DNA of 64,000 nt from Comamonadaceae bacterium (lineage in GTDB: Bacteria; Pseudomonadota; Gammaproteobacteria; Burkholderiales; Burkholderiaceae_C). The notes under the pieces were generated by a model. That model was not told where the DNA came from. It did no database searches and was given only the letters and a program-made list of their open reading frames with translations. A program made the translations under genes and the position numbers. Every line of letters starts with the position of its first letter. Within the stretch, counting starts at the first letter, position 1. This document shows positions 42,729 through 53,005 of the stretch, one piece after another. The stretch covers positions 1 through 64,000 of the forward strand of contig CANGIQ010000012.1 of the NCBI GenBank assembly GCA_947453965.1, written 5' to 3'.

Positions 42729-43118
42729 TTACAGCGCAGGGCGCTCGATCAGCTCGATCTTGTAGCCATCGGGGTCTTGCACAAAGGCAATCACCGTGTT
42801 GCCGCCTTTGACCGGGCCTGGCGCACGCGTGATGGTGCCACCCGCTTGTTCAATTTGCGCGCAGGTGCCCGCCACATCGGGCACACCGATGGCGATGTGA
42901 CCGTAGGCTGAGCCTAGGTCGTACGAAGTCACGCCGTAGTTGTAGGTCAACTCGATCTCAGCATGCTCAGGGTTGGTGCCATAGCCGACAAACGCCAAGT
43001 CGTAGTTTTGCTCGGGGCGCTTGGTCACACGCAACAGTTGCATGCCCATGGCTTGGGTGTAGAAGTGGATGGACTTTTGCAAGTCGCCCACGCGCAGCAT
43101 GGTGTGTAGAAGTCTCAT
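42729..43118 (-). CDS. gloA: Lactoylglutathione lyase
   Basis: [47 protein letters not shown]...[15 protein letters not shown]. Confidence 0.95.
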   Translation of the reverse strand: MRLLHTMLRVGDLQKSIHFYTQAMGMQLLRVTKRPEQNYDLAFVGYGTNPEHAEIELTYNYGVTSYDLGSAYGHIAIGVPDVAGTCAQIEQAGGTITRAPGPVKGGNTVIAFVQDPDGYKIELIERPAL

Positions 43119-43660
43119 GATTTAGCTTGTCCTGGAATGTCAAATACCAAACAGGTGGTGGTGGCGTGGGCGTACAGCGTGCCATCCGGGCCGACTAGGC
43201 GGCCATGTGCCACAGCCAGTTGTCGTCCGGTGTGAACCACTTCGCCAATGGCACGCAGGCGTTGCACTTTGGGGGTGATGGCTTTGATCATTTGAACGCT
43301 GAGCTCTGTGGTGGTGTACGCACGACCAGCGGGCATTTTGGTGTGGACGGCGCAGCCCAGAGCCGAGTCGAGCAAGGTGGCAAACCAGCCGCCGTGTACT
43401 GTGCCCATGGGGTTGAGGTGCGCCTCGCTGGGCGTGCCTTGAAATACCGCTTTGCCATCGCCGACCTCGACCAAGAGGAAATCCATGGTGCGGCCAATGG
43501 AGGCTGGAGGCAGCTTGCCTGCGAACATGTCTTGCATGAACTGCAAGCCGGTGCGTGACAGCACCTCACTCATGGGGGTGATGCCCACGGGCAGCAGGCG
43601 TGCACGCACGGCTTCCTCTTCAGCGATCCAGGTGGCGAGGGTGTCTTGCGCTGTGCTCAT
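43115..43660 (-). CDS. PaaI family hotdog thioesterase
   Basis: [46 protein letters not shown]. Confidence 0.9.
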   Translation of the reverse strand: MSTAQDTLATWIAEEEAVRARLLPVGITPMSEVLSRTGLQFMQDMFAGKLPPASIGRTMDFLLVEVGDGKAVFQGTPSEAHLNPMGTVHGGWFATLLDSALGCAVHTKMPAGRAYTTTELSVQMIKAITPKVQRLRAIGEVVHTGRQLAVAHGRLVGPDGTLYAHATTTCLVFDIPGQAKS

Positions 43661-43684
43661 GTGTCTCTTTCTTTGTGCGCCGTG

Positions 43685-44458
43685 TCAGCGGCCTGTGAAT
43701 CGTGGTGTACGTCGCTCGGCAAATGCAGCGCGCCCTTCGGCAAAGTCTGCGCTGTGTACTGACTGGCGCGAACGTTCTTTCAGCACTGGCTCGCAATATA
43801 GACCGGCCCCGATCTCGTTCAGGCTTTTTTTTGTGGCTTGCAGTGCCAAAGGTGACATGGCGAGCAGCGTGTCAGTCAAGGAGGCGAGGGCGGCTTCAAA
43901 TGCTTCGGCCGTGACCAGGGCTTCAAACAGGTCGAGCTTGGCCAGCTCGTCAAAGCTCAGCGATTGGCCTAACAAAAACGCGCGTTTGCTGGCGTTGAGC
44001 CCAAAGCGGCTCACATAGCGGCGCAGGCCGCTGGGGTAGTAATGCAGACCCAAGGCACATGCTGGCATGCGCCAGTGCAGGCCTTGCTGGGCCACCCGAA
44101 AGTCACAGGCCAGCACCAGGTCGGTGGCGCCGCCATACACGCTGCCGTTCAAGGCACAGACGGTGACGGAGCGCAGGCGTTCCAGTGCGTCCGGGATTTT
44201 TTCAAAAAACAACGGCGCCATCGGGTCGTTGTCAAAGCCGCCCACGTGGTAGCCCGCGCTGAACACCGGGCTTTTTTGGCCTTGGGTGTCGGCACGCAAG
44301 ACCACCACATGCACGGCGGGGTTGGCGTTGATGGCGTCAAAGTGCGCCAGCAAGGTGTTCAAGTCGTCGTCATTGAGGCTGTTGCGCAAGGCAGGGCGGC
44401 GCAGGGTCAGCGTGGCCAAGTGACCGCTGAGGTCGAGTGTGGGGGATCCATCCATCAT
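43685..44458 (-). CDS. Enoyl-CoA hydratase/isomerase family protein
   Basis: LDLSGHLATLTLRRPALRNSLNDDDLNTLLAHFDAI, VCALNGSVYGGATDLVLACDFRVA. Confidence 0.9.
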   Translation of the reverse strand: MMDGSPTLDLSGHLATLTLRRPALRNSLNDDDLNTLLAHFDAINANPAVHVVVLRADTQGQKSPVFSAGYHVGGFDNDPMAPLFFEKIPDALERLRSVTVCALNGSVYGGATDLVLACDFRVAQQGLHWRMPACALGLHYYPSGLRRYVSRFGLNASKRAFLLGQSLSFDELAKLDLFEALVTAEAFEAALASLTDTLLAMSPLALQATKKSLNEIGAGLYCEPVLKERSRQSVHSADFAEGRAAFAERRTPRFTGR

Positions 44459-44524
44459 GGGCTTGATGTTAGCGAATGAAGGGGTAGAGTCACGGTATAA
44501 CGAAATTGAGCTGGAGGAACTGCA

Positions 44525-45478
44525 ATGACCCAACACATCATGAAAGTGTCGAACTTGCCGTCATTTTTGACGGACGCCTTGTTGCAAGAGGACTACACCG
44601 TGCACGACCATGCCCACATCGTGGATCCGCACGCCTTGAGCAAGGTTACGGCCTTGGTGGGTACGGGCAGCGAGTCCAAGGTGGACAAAAAACTGCTCAC
44701 CATGCTGCCCAATGTGAAGCTGATCGCCCTGTGTGGCGTGGGCTATGACGGCATTGAGCTCGATGCCGTCAAAGAGCGTGGCATTGTGGTGACCCACACC
44801 CCCGGCACCATGACCGCCGATGTGGCCGATTTGGCCCTGGGCTTGATGTTGTCGGCCGGGCGTCGTATCCCGCAAGCCGACAAATTTTTGCGCAACGGCG
44901 ATTGGGTGATGGAGTCGTTCGCCATGACACGTCGTGTGTCTGGCGCGCGTGTGGGCATTTTGGGTTTGGGCCGTATTGGGCGGGCCATTGCCAAGCGGGC
45001 CGAAGCGTTTGACATGCAGGTGTCGTACTGCAGCCGCGCGCCCAAAGCCGATGTGTCGTACACCTTTTACGACAAGGTCGAGGCCATGGCCTCGGCGGTT
45101 GATTTTTTGGTGGTGGCCGTGCCGGGCGGCGCTGCAACCCAAAATTTGGTCAACGCCACCGTGTTGAACAAGCTGGGACCCAAGGGCTACCTGATCAACA
45201 TTGCCCGTGGTGCGGTCGTTGACCAAACGGCGTTGCTGCAAGCCTTGAAAGACAAAACCATTGCCGGCGCAGGTTTGGATGTGTTTTGGGATGAGCCCCG
45301 TGTGCCTGCTGAATTCCGCACCTTGAGCAATGTGGTGCTCACACCGCACATTGGCAGCCACACCGAAGAAACCCGCCGCGCCATGGCCGATTTGACGATG
45401 GCCAACTTGCGCGCCTTCTACGCCAAACAACCTGTGCCGACGCCAGTGCCCGAATGTCAAGCCTCTGCGCTGACGTGA
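44525..45478 (+). CDS. D-2-hydroxyacid dehydrogenase
   Basis: GARVGILGLGRIGRAIAKRAEAFDMQVSYCSR, INIARGAVVDQTALLQAL, GAGLDVFWDEPRVP. Confidence 0.93.
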   Translation: MTQHIMKVSNLPSFLTDALLQEDYTVHDHAHIVDPHALSKVTALVGTGSESKVDKKLLTMLPNVKLIALCGVGYDGIELDAVKERGIVVTHTPGTMTADVADLALGLMLSAGRRIPQADKFLRNGDWVMESFAMTRRVSGARVGILGLGRIGRAIAKRAEAFDMQVSYCSRAPKADVSYTFYDKVEAMASAVDFLVVAVPGGAATQNLVNATVLNKLGPKGYLINIARGAVVDQTALLQALKDKTIAGAGLDVFWDEPRVPAEFRTLSNVVLTPHIGSHTEETRRAMADLTMANLRAFYAKQPVPTPVPECQASALT

Positions 45479-45505
45479 TGTGACGTGACCTGAGATTCGC
45501 CAAAC

Positions 45506-45531
45506 AAAAAAACCGCCTCGGCGGTTTTTTT
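45506..45531. terminator. Bidirectional terminator between convergent genes
   Basis: AAAAAACCGCC-TC-GGCGGTTTTTTT. Confidence 0.88.
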
Positions 45532-45572
45532 GTGGGTGTTGCCGGTGAGGGCGAGTGGGTGCGTTTGAGCGC

Positions 45573-47402
45573 TTAGCGGGAATACCCGCCGCCACCAAAA
45601 CCACCACCACCGCTGCGGCCACCGCCTGAGCGACCACCGCCACCACCGCCGTTGCGACGGCCAAAGCCACCGCCACCGCCGCGCTTGCGCTCGGTCATCA
45701 TGTCCACGCTGGTGCGTGTGGGATCGGGTTGACGCTGACCACCGCCCTGGGTTTTGTGACCAAAGGCGTTGACACCGCTTTGCGTGCCCAGGTGTGCGTT
45801 GGCACGTGGCTGGAAGTCGTCATCGTCGCGACGCGGTGCGCGAGGCGCATCAAAGTCGCGGGGTGGACGTGGCGCATCGTTGCGCGGCCTACGGTTGTCG
45901 AACTGACGTTGGCCTTGATTTGGCTGGCGGTTGCCGTCGCGGGGTGGACGGTCACCACGGGGTGGACGGTCGCCAAATTGTTCTGGACGATCGCCATCGC
46001 GCAGGGCACGTTCACCATGGCGCTCGCTGTTGCGGTCACGGCTCACATGGCCGCTGGGGCGGGGTGCACGGCCTTCGGCGTTGCGTCCACCACCGCTGCG
46101 ACCGCCACCGTTGTCACCCTTGGTGTCACGGATGCGTTGCATCATTTCGCTGCGTGCGGCTTTGGCCGCTGCTGCCATCACGTCACGGCCTGGGGGTTTG
46201 CCCAAGCCACCCCACAGGGTTTGACGGCCCATGGCAATCGGTTCGGCTTTCTCGTCGGGTTCTGGGCCAAAGCCCTCGACCACCACCACCGGCACTTGCT
46301 GCTTGGTGAAGATTTCAATGTCGCGCATGAAGCCTTGTTCGTCCAAAGACACCAAGCTCACGGCTTCGCCCGTGGCACCGGCACGACCAGTGCGGCCAAT
46401 GCGGTGCACATAGTCTTCGCTGATGTTGGGAATTTCGTAGTTCACCACGTGTGGCAACTCGTCAATGTCAATGCCGCGTGCGGCAATGTCGGTGGCCACC
46501 AAGGCGCGGATCTCGCCGCTCTTGAAGCCCGCCAGCGCTTGGGTGCGGGCGGTTTGGCTCTTGTTGCCGTGCAGCGCCATGGCGCTGATGCCGTTCTTGG
46601 TCAAGAACTCGGCCACGTTGTTGGCGCCAAACTTGGTGCGGGTGAACACCAGCACCTGGCTCCAGTTGTGCTCGTTGATGATGTGTGCCAGCAAGGCTTT
46701 TTTCTTGCCGCGACCCACAGGGTGCACCACTTGCGTGATGCGTTGCACCGTGGTGTTGCTGGGCGTGACTTGGATGCTTTGGGGGTTCTTGAGCAGGTTG
46801 TTGGCCAGCTCGCGAATTTCGTCGCTGAAGGTGGCCGAGAACAACAGGCTTTGTTTTTCTTTGGGCACCAAGGCCAAGATTTTCTTGACGTCGTGGATGA
46901 AGCCCATGTCCAACATGCGGTCGGCTTCGTCGAGCACCAAGATCTCCACCGTGGACAAATCGAGCAGGCCTTGCTGTTGCAAGTCAAGCAAGCGGCCCGG
47001 GGTGGCGACCAAAATGTCCACGCCTTTTTTGATGCGGGCGACCTGTGGGTTCATACCCACGCCGCCAAAGATGACGGTGGAGGTGAGTTGCAGGTACTTG
47101 CCGTAGTTGCGCACCGACTCTTCCACTTGGGCCGCGAGTTCGCGGGTGGGGGTCAGCACCAGGGCGCGCACGCCGTACACGCCAAATTTGTTTTCTTTGC
47201 TTCGGCTCATGGTGAGCTTGTGCAACAAGGGCAGGGTGAAGGCCGCTGTTTTGCCGGTGCCGGTTTGGGCGCCCGCCAGCAAGTCGTGGCCCGCGAGAAC
47301 CGCTGGAATGGCTTGCGCTTGGATGGGAGTGGGGGTTTCGTAGCCCTGTTCGGCCACTGCTTTTTGGATGGCCGGAGCCAAATTCAATTCTTCAAATTTC
47401 AT
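45573..47402 (-). CDS. rhlE: DEAD-box RNA helicase RhlE with Arg/Gly-rich tail
   Basis: [60 protein letters not shown]-terminal RGG/GGG repeats. Confidence 0.94.
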   Translation of the reverse strand: MKFEELNLAPAIQKAVAEQGYETPTPIQAQAIPAVLAGHDLLAGAQTGTGKTAAFTLPLLHKLTMSRSKENKFGVYGVRALVLTPTRELAAQVEESVRNYGKYLQLTSTVIFGGVGMNPQVARIKKGVDILVATPGRLLDLQQQGLLDLSTVEILVLDEADRMLDMGFIHDVKKILALVPKEKQSLLFSATFSDEIRELANNLLKNPQSIQVTPSNTTVQRITQVVHPVGRGKKKALLAHIINEHNWSQVLVFTRTKFGANNVAEFLTKNGISAMALHGNKSQTARTQALAGFKSGEIRALVATDIAARGIDIDELPHVVNYEIPNISEDYVHRIGRTGRAGATGEAVSLVSLDEQGFMRDIEIFTKQQVPVVVVEGFGPEPDEKAEPIAMGRQTLWGGLGKPPGRDVMAAAAKAARSEMMQRIRDTKGDNGGGRSGGGRNAEGRAPRPSGHVSRDRNSERHGERALRDGDRPEQFGDRPPRGDRPPRDGNRQPNQGQRQFDNRRPRNDAPRPPRDFDAPRAPRRDDDDFQPRANAHLGTQSGVNAFGHKTQGGGQRQPDPTRTSVDMMTERKRGGGGGFGRRNGGGGGGRSGGGRSGGGGFGGGGYSR

Positions 47403-47643
47403 GATGGAGCGCTTATGTCAGCGCATGACACCAACCCGCTTGGCCCGAAGGCCACCCAGTCAAAGGTCGGCAATATTTACAGGTGAGCTCAAGAAATCAC
47501 AAACAGAAGTGTTTGGAAACGGCTCCAGCAGAAGTGCTGATGTTGCGGCAACTGGCGGCGGCAACGAAGCGTATTGTGGCACGGATCGCCGAAGCTGGGA
47601 TAATCCTGTCTTTATTGCAAATTGCTCCCCGAAAGTAGAACCC

Positions 47644-49311
47644 ATGGCTCAGTACGTTTTCAGCATGAACCGCGTTGGCAAGATCGTGCCGCCCAAGCGT
47701 CATATTCTGAAAGACATTTCCCTCTCCTTTTTTCCTGGTGCCAAGATTGGTGTGCTGGGTTTGAACGGCTCGGGCAAGTCCACCTTGCTCAAGATCATGG
47801 CCGGCATCGACAAAGAGATCGAGGGCGAAGCCATTCCCATGGCGGGCTTGAAGATCGGGTATTTGCCCCAGGAACCCCAACTCGATCCTGAGCACACCGT
47901 GCGCCAGTCGGTCGAAAGCGGCATGGGCGAAGTCGCTTCTGCCAAGCAGCGCCTCGAAGAGGTGTACGCCGCCTACGCCGAGGAAGACGCTGACTTTGAT
48001 GCCTTGGCTGCCGAGCAGGCCAAACTTGAAGCCATCATCTCCGCCGCAGGTGCAGAGGGCGACTCAGAGCACTTGCTGGAAATTGCCGCCGACGCCCTGC
48101 GTTTGCCCCCTTGGGACGCCGTCATTGGCAAGCTCTCGGGCGGCGAAAAGCGCCGTGTGGCCCTGTGCCGCTTGTTGCTCTCCAAGCCCGACATGTTGCT
48201 GCTCGACGAACCCACCAACCACTTGGACGCCGAATCGGTGGACTGGCTGGAACAGTTCTTGGCCCGCTTCTCTGGCACCGTGGTGGCCATCACCCACGAT
48301 CGCTACTTCTTGGACAACGCGGCCGAGTGGATTTTGGAACTCGACCGTGGCCACGGCATTCCCTACAAGGGCAATTACTCCAACTGGTTGGAGCAAAAAG
48401 AAGCCCGTTTGGAGCAAGAGCAGCGCACCGAAGACGCACGCGCCAAGGCCATGAAAAAGGAATTGGAATGGGCGCGCCAAAACCCCAAAGGCCGCCAAGC
48501 CAAGAGCAAGGCCCGTTTGGCCCGCTTTGAAGAACTGTCAGATTACGAATACCAAAAGCGCAACGAAACTCAGGAAATCTTCATTCCTGTGGCCGAGCGT
48601 TTGGGCCACGAAGTGTTTGAGTTCAAGAACGTCAGCAAGTCTTTTGGCGACCGTTTGTTGATCGACAACCTGAGCTTTACGGTGCCTGCGGGCGCCATCG
48701 TTGGCATCATCGGCCCCAACGGCGCGGGTAAATCCACGCTGTTCAAGTTGTTGGCGGGCAAGGAGCAACCCGACAGCGGCGAGGTGAAGATTGGTCAAAC
48801 CGTGAAGATGGCCTTCGTGGATCAAAACCGCGACGATTTGGCCGACGATAAAACCGTGTGGGAAGACATCTCGGGTGGTTTGGACATCATCAACGTGGGT
48901 AAGTTCCAAATGCCCAGCCGCGCCTACTGCGGTCGCTTCAACTTCAACGGCGGCGACCAGCAAAAGAAAGTCGGCATGTTGTCGGGCGGTGAGCGTGGCC
49001 GCTTGCACCTGGCCAAGACCTTGATCGAAGGCGGCAACGTGTTGCTGCTGGACGAACCCTCGAACGACTTGGACGTGGAAACCTTGCGTGCCTTGGAAGA
49101 CGCTTTGCTCGAGTTCGCAGGCTCGGTGATGGTGATCAGCCATGACCGTTGGTTCCTTGACCGCATTGCCACCCACATCCTGGCCGCTGAAGGCGACAGC
49201 CAATGGGTGTTCTTCGACGGCAACTACCAAGAGTACGAAGCCGACAAGAAGAAGCGTTTGGGCGAAGAGGGCGCCAAGCCCAAGCGCGTGCGCTTCAAGG
49301 CTTTGAAGTAA
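47644..49311 (+). CDS. ettA: Energy-dependent translational throttle protein EttA (ABC-F)
   Basis: [54 protein letters not shown], two ABC signatures (LSGGEKRRVALCRLLL, LSGGERGRLHLAKTL). Confidence 0.96.
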   Translation: MAQYVFSMNRVGKIVPPKRHILKDISLSFFPGAKIGVLGLNGSGKSTLLKIMAGIDKEIEGEAIPMAGLKIGYLPQEPQLDPEHTVRQSVESGMGEVASAKQRLEEVYAAYAEEDADFDALAAEQAKLEAIISAAGAEGDSEHLLEIAADALRLPPWDAVIGKLSGGEKRRVALCRLLLSKPDMLLLDEPTNHLDAESVDWLEQFLARFSGTVVAITHDRYFLDNAAEWILELDRGHGIPYKGNYSNWLEQKEARLEQEQRTEDARAKAMKKELEWARQNPKGRQAKSKARLARFEELSDYEYQKRNETQEIFIPVAERLGHEVFEFKNVSKSFGDRLLIDNLSFTVPAGAIVGIIGPNGAGKSTLFKLLAGKEQPDSGEVKIGQTVKMAFVDQNRDDLADDKTVWEDISGGLDIINVGKFQMPSRAYCGRFNFNGGDQQKKVGMLSGGERGRLHLAKTLIEGGNVLLLDEPSNDLDVETLRALEDALLEFAGSVMVISHDRWFLDRIATHILAAEGDSQWVFFDGNYQEYEADKKKRLGEEGAKPKRVRFKALK

Positions 49312-49329
49312 TTTTCAAGTCTTGGTGCC

Positions 49330-49362
49330 AAAGGCTCAGTTCGTCAGAACTGGGCCTTTTTT
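49330..49362 (+). terminator. Rho-independent terminator after ettA
   Basis: AAAGGCTCAGTTC-GTCA-GAACTGGGCCTTTTTT. Confidence 0.88.
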
Positions 49363-49373
49363 CATGGATCAGC

Positions 49374-50393
49374 TTATGGGCCAGTTGATGGGCCTGCGTG
49401 TGTCATGGCCGGCCACCAGTTCTCGCCCAGCCGCAGGTCCTGAGCGGCTTGAACCGCATTCACCACGGCCATGGCTGTGACCTCGGCGGCCAGGGTGCTC
49501 AAGAGCATCATGTCCGCCGCTTGGCCGCTGGTGCCGGTGCCCAGTGCAAACAAGGTGTCGCCATCCATGGGCGTGTGCACGGGGCGAATGCTGCGGGCTA
49601 GGCCATCGTGTGCCACTTGGGCCAAGCGTTGGGCTTGGGGTTTGGTCAACACGGCGTCGGTGGCGATGACGCCGATGGTGGTGTTGCTGCCGGTTTGCAA
49701 GGCGGGTGTGGTGTGACCCTGCAATTGCGCTTGGCGCATGTCGCGTAATGCGCGGCTATCTGGGGCTTGGCGCGCGCCCGCGAGTAGCTCGCCGGTGAGT
49801 GGGTTCACCACATCGCCCACCGCATTGCACACTACCAAGGCGGCCACCGTGATGCCGTTGACGCACAAAGCGGCACTGCCGATGCCGCCTTTCATGGCGC
49901 ATTGCGGTCCGTTCATTTTGCCCACCGTAGCGCCTGCGCCTGCACCTACATTGCCTTGCGCCACGGCTGCGTTGCTGGCATTCACGCAGGCCTGGTAGCC
50001 CGCTTGCGCATCGGGCCGGATGCGTGGCGTGTGGGTGGGGTCTGCAAAGTCGTCCACCCACAAATCAAAAATCACGGCTGCGGGCACGATGGGCACGCGG
50101 GCCGGGCCCACAGGCAGGCCATGGCCGTGTTCTTCCAGCCAGCGCATAACGCCTGAGGCTGCGTCCAGCCCATAGGCGCTGCCACCGCTGAGCAAGAGGG
50201 CGTGAACCTGCTGCACCGTGTTCGATGGATTCAACAAGTCGGTTTCGCGGGTGCCGGGTGCTGCTCCGCGCACATCCACACCGGCCACCGCTCCCTGAGG
50301 TGTGAGCACTACGGTGCAGCCTGTGGGGCGGCGGGCATCGGTGAAATGACCAACCTCTAAACCGGCAACGGCCGTGAGCGTGTTGTTTTTCAT
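49374..50393 (-). CDS. P1 family peptidase (DmpA-like)
   Basis: GLEVGHFTDARRPTGCTVVLTPQGAVAGVDVRGAAPGTRETDLL, LLSGGSAYGLDAASGVMRWLEEHG. Confidence 0.92.
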   Translation of the reverse strand: MKNNTLTAVAGLEVGHFTDARRPTGCTVVLTPQGAVAGVDVRGAAPGTRETDLLNPSNTVQQVHALLLSGGSAYGLDAASGVMRWLEEHGHGLPVGPARVPIVPAAVIFDLWVDDFADPTHTPRIRPDAQAGYQACVNASNAAVAQGNVGAGAGATVGKMNGPQCAMKGGIGSAALCVNGITVAALVVCNAVGDVVNPLTGELLAGARQAPDSRALRDMRQAQLQGHTTPALQTGSNTTIGVIATDAVLTKPQAQRLAQVAHDGLARSIRPVHTPMDGDTLFALGTGTSGQAADMMLLSTLAAEVTAMAVVNAVQAAQDLRLGENWWPAMTHAGPSTGP

Positions 50394-50505
50394 GGAAATT
50401 AAAAATGTAGTTATTAGGTTTTAATTAAAGTTAGAATAATAAAAAAATGGTTACATCTATTGAAATTATCAATTTTTGGGTTCAACCCAGTTCAAGGAGC
50501 ATTTC

Positions 50506-51144
50506 ATGACTTTGTCCTCAGTCAAAGAGTCTTATGACGGTTATTGCGGTACCAGTTACGCGGCCAAGATGCTCGGTATTTCAGTCGGCACCGTGCAAGG
50601 TTTGGTTGAAAAAAATGAGTTGAAGGCTTGGAAGACCCAAGGCGGCCATCGTCGCATTTCTTTGCAGTCGGTTCAAGATTACCAGCGTCGGCACAACCTG
50701 ACGCCAGCATCGCTGATCCAAGGCCAAGACCATCTGCGTGTGGTGGTGGTGGAAGACGACGATGCCACCCGCTTGATGTTGCAGGCCAACTTTGAGCAAT
50801 GGGGTTTGCCACTCGATGCTGTGATGTATGCCTCGGCCATGGAGGCTTTGTTGGACATGCCCAGCTTGCACCCCGATGTATTGATCACTGACTTGCGCAT
50901 GCCCAAGGTCGATGGCTTTGAATTTTTGCGGACGCTGACCGAGCACAACCTGTTTGCCAATCTGGCCGTGGTGGTGGTGAGTGGCATGAGCATGGACGAG
51001 ATCAAGGCCCAAGGCGGTTTGCCCGATGGCGTGCAGTTTTTGCAAAAGCCGATTGACTTGGATTGGCTGCGGGGTTTCTTTGACGCCCTGATGTCGGTGC
51101 GCCAAATCAACCGCCGTTCGCGCACCTCGACCGCAGCGGCTTGA
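50506..51144 (+). CDS. N-terminal excisionase/MerR-like HTH fused to C-terminal receiver domain
   Basis: TSYAAKMLGISVGTVQGLVEKNELKAWKTQGGHRRISLQSVQDY, then VVVVEDDDATRLMLQANFEQWG...DVLITDLRMPKVDGFEFLRTL...FLQKPID. Confidence 0.9.
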   Translation: MTLSSVKESYDGYCGTSYAAKMLGISVGTVQGLVEKNELKAWKTQGGHRRISLQSVQDYQRRHNLTPASLIQGQDHLRVVVVEDDDATRLMLQANFEQWGLPLDAVMYASAMEALLDMPSLHPDVLITDLRMPKVDGFEFLRTLTEHNLFANLAVVVVSGMSMDEIKAQGGLPDGVQFLQKPIDLDWLRGFFDALMSVRQINRRSRTSTAAA

Positions 51145-51241
51145 GCCACATCCGATGCGTTGACGCAGAGGTGACGAATCCACCTGCTGCTAGGGCCAAC
51201 ACGGATGGGCATGCGCCCAGGCAAGCGCTACCCTAGCGCGC

Positions 51242-52960
51242 ATGAAAACACACCACCGTTTTTGGCCTGCGCGCCTGCCCCATGCCATCTCGACGCCCAA
51301 CACCTCGCTGTGGGACAACCTGGACACCAGCGCCAGAAGATTTCCCAACAAAACCGCCTTGATTTTTTTAGGCACTTCGCTGAGCTATGCCGATTTGAAA
51401 TCGCAGGTCGACACCTTGGCAGCACATTTGCAAAGCTTGGGTGTGCAGCAAGGGGACCGTGTGGTCCTGAACATGCAAAACTGCCCGCAGTTGGTGATTG
51501 CCCATTTCGCAATTTTGCGTGCCAATGCCGTGGTGGTGCCGGTCAACCCGATGAACCGCGCCGAAGAGCTCAAGCACTACATCACCGACCCCGACGCTCG
51601 GGTGGCACTGACCACCGCTGACTTGGCGGCTGACTTGGCCAGTGCCAGCAACCAACTGCCGGCAGGGCAGGGTTTGACACATATGGTGGTCACCCATTTC
51701 ACCGATGCGTTTGACCCCAAGGTCACAGGCGACGATGCACCGCCACCCGCTTGGCACGATTGGTTGTTCACCCGTCATGCGCTACCCACGCTCAACGGCG
51801 GCGAGGCCCACAGCTGGCAAGATGCCCTGGCGTGCACGGCCACACCCGGTCCGGTGTTGGTGGGGCCTGAAGATTTGGCCGTGTTGCCCTACACCAGTGG
51901 CACCACCGGTTTGCCCAAGGGCTGCATGCATCCGCACCGCAGCATCATGCACAACGCGATCGCCTCAGCGCTGTGGGGGAACGGGACGCACGAAAACGTC
52001 GGCCTGTTGGTGGTGCCCATGTTCCACATCACCGGCATGACCAGCGTGATGCACTCAGGCATTTATTTGGGCGCCACCTTGGTGCTCATGCCACGCTGGG
52101 AGCGTGAGCTGGCCGGGCGTTTGATTTCCAAATGGCAGGTCACGCACTGGACCAATATTCCGACCATGGTGATCGATTTGTTGGCCAGCCCCAACTTTGA
52201 CAAGTTCAACCTCAAGAGCTTGGTCAGCATTGCGGGCGGTGGCGCGGCCATGCCACAGGCTGTGGCGCAGCGTTTGTTCGAGTTGTACGGTTTGCGCTAT
52301 GCCGAAGGCTATGGTTTGACCGAAACCGCCGCACCGTCGCACAACAACCCGCCTGACAACACCAAACAACAGTGCTTGGGCATTCCCTTCATGAGCACCG
52401 ATGCGCGGGTGGTCGATCCCGAAACCCTGAAAGAGTTGCCAGTGGGCGAGTCGGGTGAAATCGTCATTCATGGCCCCGAAGTGTTCAATGGTTACTGGAA
52501 GCGGCCGGATGCCACCGCCTCGGCCTTCTTCGAGCTCGATGGCAAACGCTTTTTCCGCTCGGGCGATTTGGGCCGGGTGGACGAAGACGGCTACTTCTTC
52601 ATGACCGACCGCTTGAAGCGCATGATCAATGCCTCAGGCTTCAAGGTCTGGCCAGCCGAGGTCGAAGCGCTGATGTTCAAACACCCTGCGATTCAAGAGG
52701 CTTGCATCATTTCGACCCGTGACAGCTACCGTGGCGAAACCGTCAAAGCCGTCGTGGTGCTGCGCGAGGCGCACAAAGGCCAGGTGAGCGAGCAAGACAT
52801 CATTGCCTGGTGCCGCGACAACATGGCGGTGTACAAAGCCCCCACCCAAGTCCAGTTTGTTGATGTGTTGCCCAAGAGCGGCAGCGGCAAAGTCATGTGG
52901 CGCGCCTTGCAAGAGGCGGAGGGCGAAAAAGCGGAAAACCAAAAGACCTCTAAGGCCTAA
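51242..52960 (+). CDS. AMP-binding long-chain fatty-acid--CoA ligase
   Basis: LPYTSGTTGLPKGCMHPHRSIMHNA, EGYGLTETAAPSHNNPPDN, FFRSGDLGRVDEDGYFFMTDRLKRMINASGFKVWPAEVE. Confidence 0.92.
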   Translation: MKTHHRFWPARLPHAISTPNTSLWDNLDTSARRFPNKTALIFLGTSLSYADLKSQVDTLAAHLQSLGVQQGDRVVLNMQNCPQLVIAHFAILRANAVVVPVNPMNRAEELKHYITDPDARVALTTADLAADLASASNQLPAGQGLTHMVVTHFTDAFDPKVTGDDAPPPAWHDWLFTRHALPTLNGGEAHSWQDALACTATPGPVLVGPEDLAVLPYTSGTTGLPKGCMHPHRSIMHNAIASALWGNGTHENVGLLVVPMFHITGMTSVMHSGIYLGATLVLMPRWERELAGRLISKWQVTHWTNIPTMVIDLLASPNFDKFNLKSLVSIAGGGAAMPQAVAQRLFELYGLRYAEGYGLTETAAPSHNNPPDNTKQQCLGIPFMSTDARVVDPETLKELPVGESGEIVIHGPEVFNGYWKRPDATASAFFELDGKRFFRSGDLGRVDEDGYFFMTDRLKRMINASGFKVWPAEVEALMFKHPAIQEACIISTRDSYRGETVKAVVVLREAHKGQVSEQDIIAWCRDNMAVYKAPTQVQFVDVLPKSGSGKVMWRALQEAEGEKAENQKTSKA

Positions 52961-53005
52961 GCCCGCGCGACAGCGATGTTTTGCGCCAACGGGTAAGCTC
53001 TGCGC

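Noticed and set aside
45600-46200. Repetitive DNA at the rhlE 3' end as a possible repeat array
   Set aside because: The periodicity is explained by Arg/Gly-rich (RGG/GGG) codons in the RhlE tail.
45729-47486. 585-aa ORF antisense to rhlE
   Set aside because: High-GC shadow ORF of the opposite strand; rhlE carries all DEAD-box motifs, and the antisense translation has no recognisable domain.
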